A stretch of DNA of 8,664 nt, from assembly GCA_017430155.1 (NCBI GenBank), contig JAFRNO010000330.1, forward strand, positions 1-8,664, written 5' to 3'. The notes below the pieces were generated by a model. It had not been told where the DNA came from and ran no database searches. It was given only the letters and a program-made list of their open reading frames with translations. The translations under genes were made by a program, and so were the position numbers. Source of the DNA: Kiritimatiellia bacterium (GTDB lineage Bacteria > Verrucomicrobiota > Kiritimatiellia > RFP12 > UBA1067). This document shows, one piece after another, positions 7,352 through 8,664 of this stretch. How positions within the stretch are numbered: position 1 is the stretch's first letter; every line of letters begins with the position of its first letter.

Positions 7352-7429
7352 ACACTTTCATGATGGAATATATTCCGTACATCAACACTTTCATGAGCGA
7401 ATATCTATCTCTGCATTACACTTTTATGA
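7352..7429. repeat. Three 12-bp direct repeats with exact 33-bp period upstream of the operon promoter
   Basis: The plus-strand core ACACTTTCATGA occurs at 7352-7363 and 7385-7396, and as ACACTTTTATGA (one mismatch) at 7418-7429. Start-to-start distances are 33 and 33 bp, close to three helical turns, so all copies would face nearly the same side of the DNA. Flanking bases are partly shared: GAATAT follows at the same offset in the first two units, and CTATC is common to units two and three. The nearest copy is 10 bp upstream of the proposed -35 box. This fits an array of activator or repressor sites, but a decayed tandem duplication is also possible. A shorter relative, ACACTTCA (7448-7455), lies in the end of the upstream gene. 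Confidence 0.8.
7365..7376. promoter_or_regulatory. Perfect 12-bp palindrome, possible operator
   Basis: GGAATATATTCC reads the same on both strands and lies between the first and second 33-bp-spaced repeats, about 24 bp upstream of the proposed -35 box. Its dyad symmetry is what a dimeric repressor or activator would recognise. No regulator gene is in the window to pair with it, and AT-rich DNA gives such palindromes by chance more often. Confidence 0.4.
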
Positions 7430-7439
7430 GTCAATCCTA

Positions 7440-8664
7440 TCAATACAACACTTCAAAATCCGCAGCGCCTCCTACAGGTGTCACGATGGCGTCCACATAA
7501 TGCGATTCGCCGACGGTCGCAAGCGTAAAGGATGTTTCCGTGCCGTTCACGCGGAACGTCTTGGGGGTCTTGCCCGACGGCACGAGCAGATGCGCCTTGA
7601 TCTTCTTCGCCGGACTGCGCAGATGGTAGCGGAATCCTTCTTCCGTCTGGACGTAGCGGCAATCCACATAGCGCCCCACGCTTTCATAGCCCGTCACGTA
7701 GCGCAGCTCGCGGTACGGCGTGACGGGCCAGCGCGGCGAGAACGTAATCTCGTCGTAGCCGAACCCCGCGTTGACGATGCCGGCAAGCCCCTCGTCCACC
7801 GCGCTCAGCAGAGCGGCCGCGCCCCACGCGCTCGGCCCCAGGTAGGCGGTGGTGGAGTTCCCGCCCTACGGATTGTAGAGGAAGTAGACCGCGCCGTCCT
7901 TCTCCGCCATCTTCATGAACCGCTGGAGGATGTCCCAGCCGTACGCCTCGTAGCCGCACCCGAACGCGCCCTTCGCGAGTTCGCCCGCCGTGAACGGCGA
8001 GATCGCCCCGTTCACGTAGGTGCCGACCTTATGCGGACCGAACGTCGGCTCGTACGGCGGATCGATCGTGAACCATTCGGCGAACGCCCCCGTAGTCTGG
8101 CGTCGCCGCCGGTACTCCTCGACAATCGACCGCTTCTGCCCGAGCGTGAGGATGCCTCGGTTGAGCGCGTAGGCGTCGGAAAGCGAAAGACGTTCGTTCT
8201 CCTTGTCGTCGATGCCCTTGTCGGTGCCGAGGAACTTCTGGTGAGTGAAGAAGCGCCCGTTCCAGAGATGCTTGAAGATGTTCGCCTTCAGCGCGTCGGC
8301 GCGGGCGCGCCAGGCGGCCGCCCGGTCGGCGCGCCCGAGGCGTTCGTTCATCGCGGCGAGCTGCCCCATCGCCTGCCACACGCCCGTGTTGTCGCCGTGG
8401 ACCGCGGGCATCGGCTCCCACGGGTGGATGCGGCGGTCCGGCCCCGTAGACGTCATCGGCACGAAATCCCACGTGTCGATCGTGAACGGACGGATGCAGA
8501 GGCCGTATTCCGCATTCCAATGCTGCGGATCGCTCGTCTGCCAGTCGATGGCCTTCTCAAGTTTGGGCAGCACGGACGCCATCCACCGGTCGTCGCCCGT
8601 CATCCGCCAGTAGAGATGCGCGGCCTCGACCGTCACGTACTCCACGTCCGCCTCCAGGTCGAGA
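7440..8664 (-). pseudogene. (alpha/alpha)6 glycosidase-like protein, paralogue of module 1 of the three-module enzyme; 5' end outside the window; in-frame amber codon
   Basis: From the window edge to the TGA at 7440-7442 one frame aligns without visible break to residues 180-584 of the 1295-residue protein, with more than half of the residues identical by eye. Shared blocks include LEADVEY, TGDDRW, PFTIDTWDF, HGDNTGVWQAM, WRARADALKANIFKHLWNG, YALNRGILT, EWFTIDP, TAGELAKGAFGCGYEAYGWD, GFRYHLRSP and HLLVPSGK. A single TAG at 7866-7868 interrupts it after FLYNP, and the same frame resumes with GPSAWGAAALLSAVDEGLAG, matching the paralogue directly. The GTG at 8645 is not the start, because the alignment continues upstream (LDLEAD) to the edge; roughly 180 residues should lie beyond. 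It ends in DFEVLY, precisely where module 1 ends, so this paralogue has no esterase or fucosidase part. The simplest reading is a recent point-mutation pseudogene; sequencing error or readthrough are alternatives. It is probably inactive if the stop is real, since the beta-rich end and the last helices would be lost. Confidence 0.75.

Noticed and set aside
7353..7394. Tiny minus-strand frame of about 14 codons within the repeat array (ATGAAAGTGTTGATG onward)
   Set aside because: There is no ribosome site, and the ATGAAAGTG words arise from the repeat core itself. It is noted only as a possible leader peptide, without support.
7298..7439. Intrinsic terminator after the upstream glycosidase gene
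   Set aside because: The only symmetric element is the AT-rich palindrome, which lacks a loop, a GC-rich stem and a following T-run on the minus strand.
7352..7450. CRISPR array
   Set aside because: Only three short 12-bp cores with partly similar spacers, no cas genes, and a core too short for a CRISPR repeat.
7866..7868. TAG as a reassigned sense codon or pyrrolysine
   Set aside because: It is a single occurrence, with no in-frame TAG in the other genes of the window and no tRNA or pyl gene visible. Kept only as an alternative to a point mutation.
8643..8645. GTG as the start of the upstream glycosidase gene
   Set aside because: Residues upstream of it (LDLEAD) align with the paralogue up to the window edge, so the gene begins outside.

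Overview
The window is GC-rich except for one AT-rich intergenic stretch, and every gene I can support lies on the minus strand. It is a carbohydrate-degradation locus from a bacterium that exports several large glycoside hydrolases. No SusC/SusD-like pair, transporter, sulfatase, regulator gene or RNA gene is visible. High GC, many lone secreted CAZymes, fused CAZyme modules and cysteine-rich exported proteins suggest a Verrucomicrobiota/Kiritimatiellota/Lentisphaerota-type anaerobe. That placement is inference: there is no marker gene here.

Layout in the direction of transcription (high to low coordinates). (1) 8664-7440: the 3' part of a gene for an (alpha/alpha)6-type glycosidase-like protein, interrupted by one in-frame amber codon at 7866-7868. 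(2) 7439-7298: a 142-bp AT-rich intergenic region with three 12-bp direct repeats spaced exactly 33 bp apart, a perfect 12-bp palindrome, and a promoter-like element with a consensus TATAAT box. (3) 7297-5216: an exported clan GH-A glycoside hydrolase. (4) 5158-4199: a cytoplasmic quinone oxidoreductase of the zinc-independent MDR type (PIG3/Qor-like). (5) 4185-298: a 1295-residue exported protein that joins three enzyme-like modules: an (alpha/alpha)6 glycosidase-like module, an alpha/beta-hydrolase (esterase-like) module and a GH29-like alpha-L-fucosidase module. (6) 258-1: the N-terminus of an exported GH43-like glycosidase that runs off the window.

Genes 3 to 6 are separated by 57, 13 and 39 nt, and the last three have Shine-Dalgarno-like sequences, so they probably form one operon transcribed from the AT-rich region. 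The exported enzymes together look suited to taking apart a branched, acylated polysaccharide: the GH-A enzyme cutting a backbone, GH43 and GH29-like activities removing side sugars, and the esterase removing acyl groups. The substrate cannot be read from the sequence. The reductase is the only gene without a glycan link.

The most interesting points are the three-module fusion, its relationship to the stand-alone upstream paralogue that ends exactly at the first module boundary, the amber codon in that paralogue, and the 33-bp phased repeat array in front of the operon.
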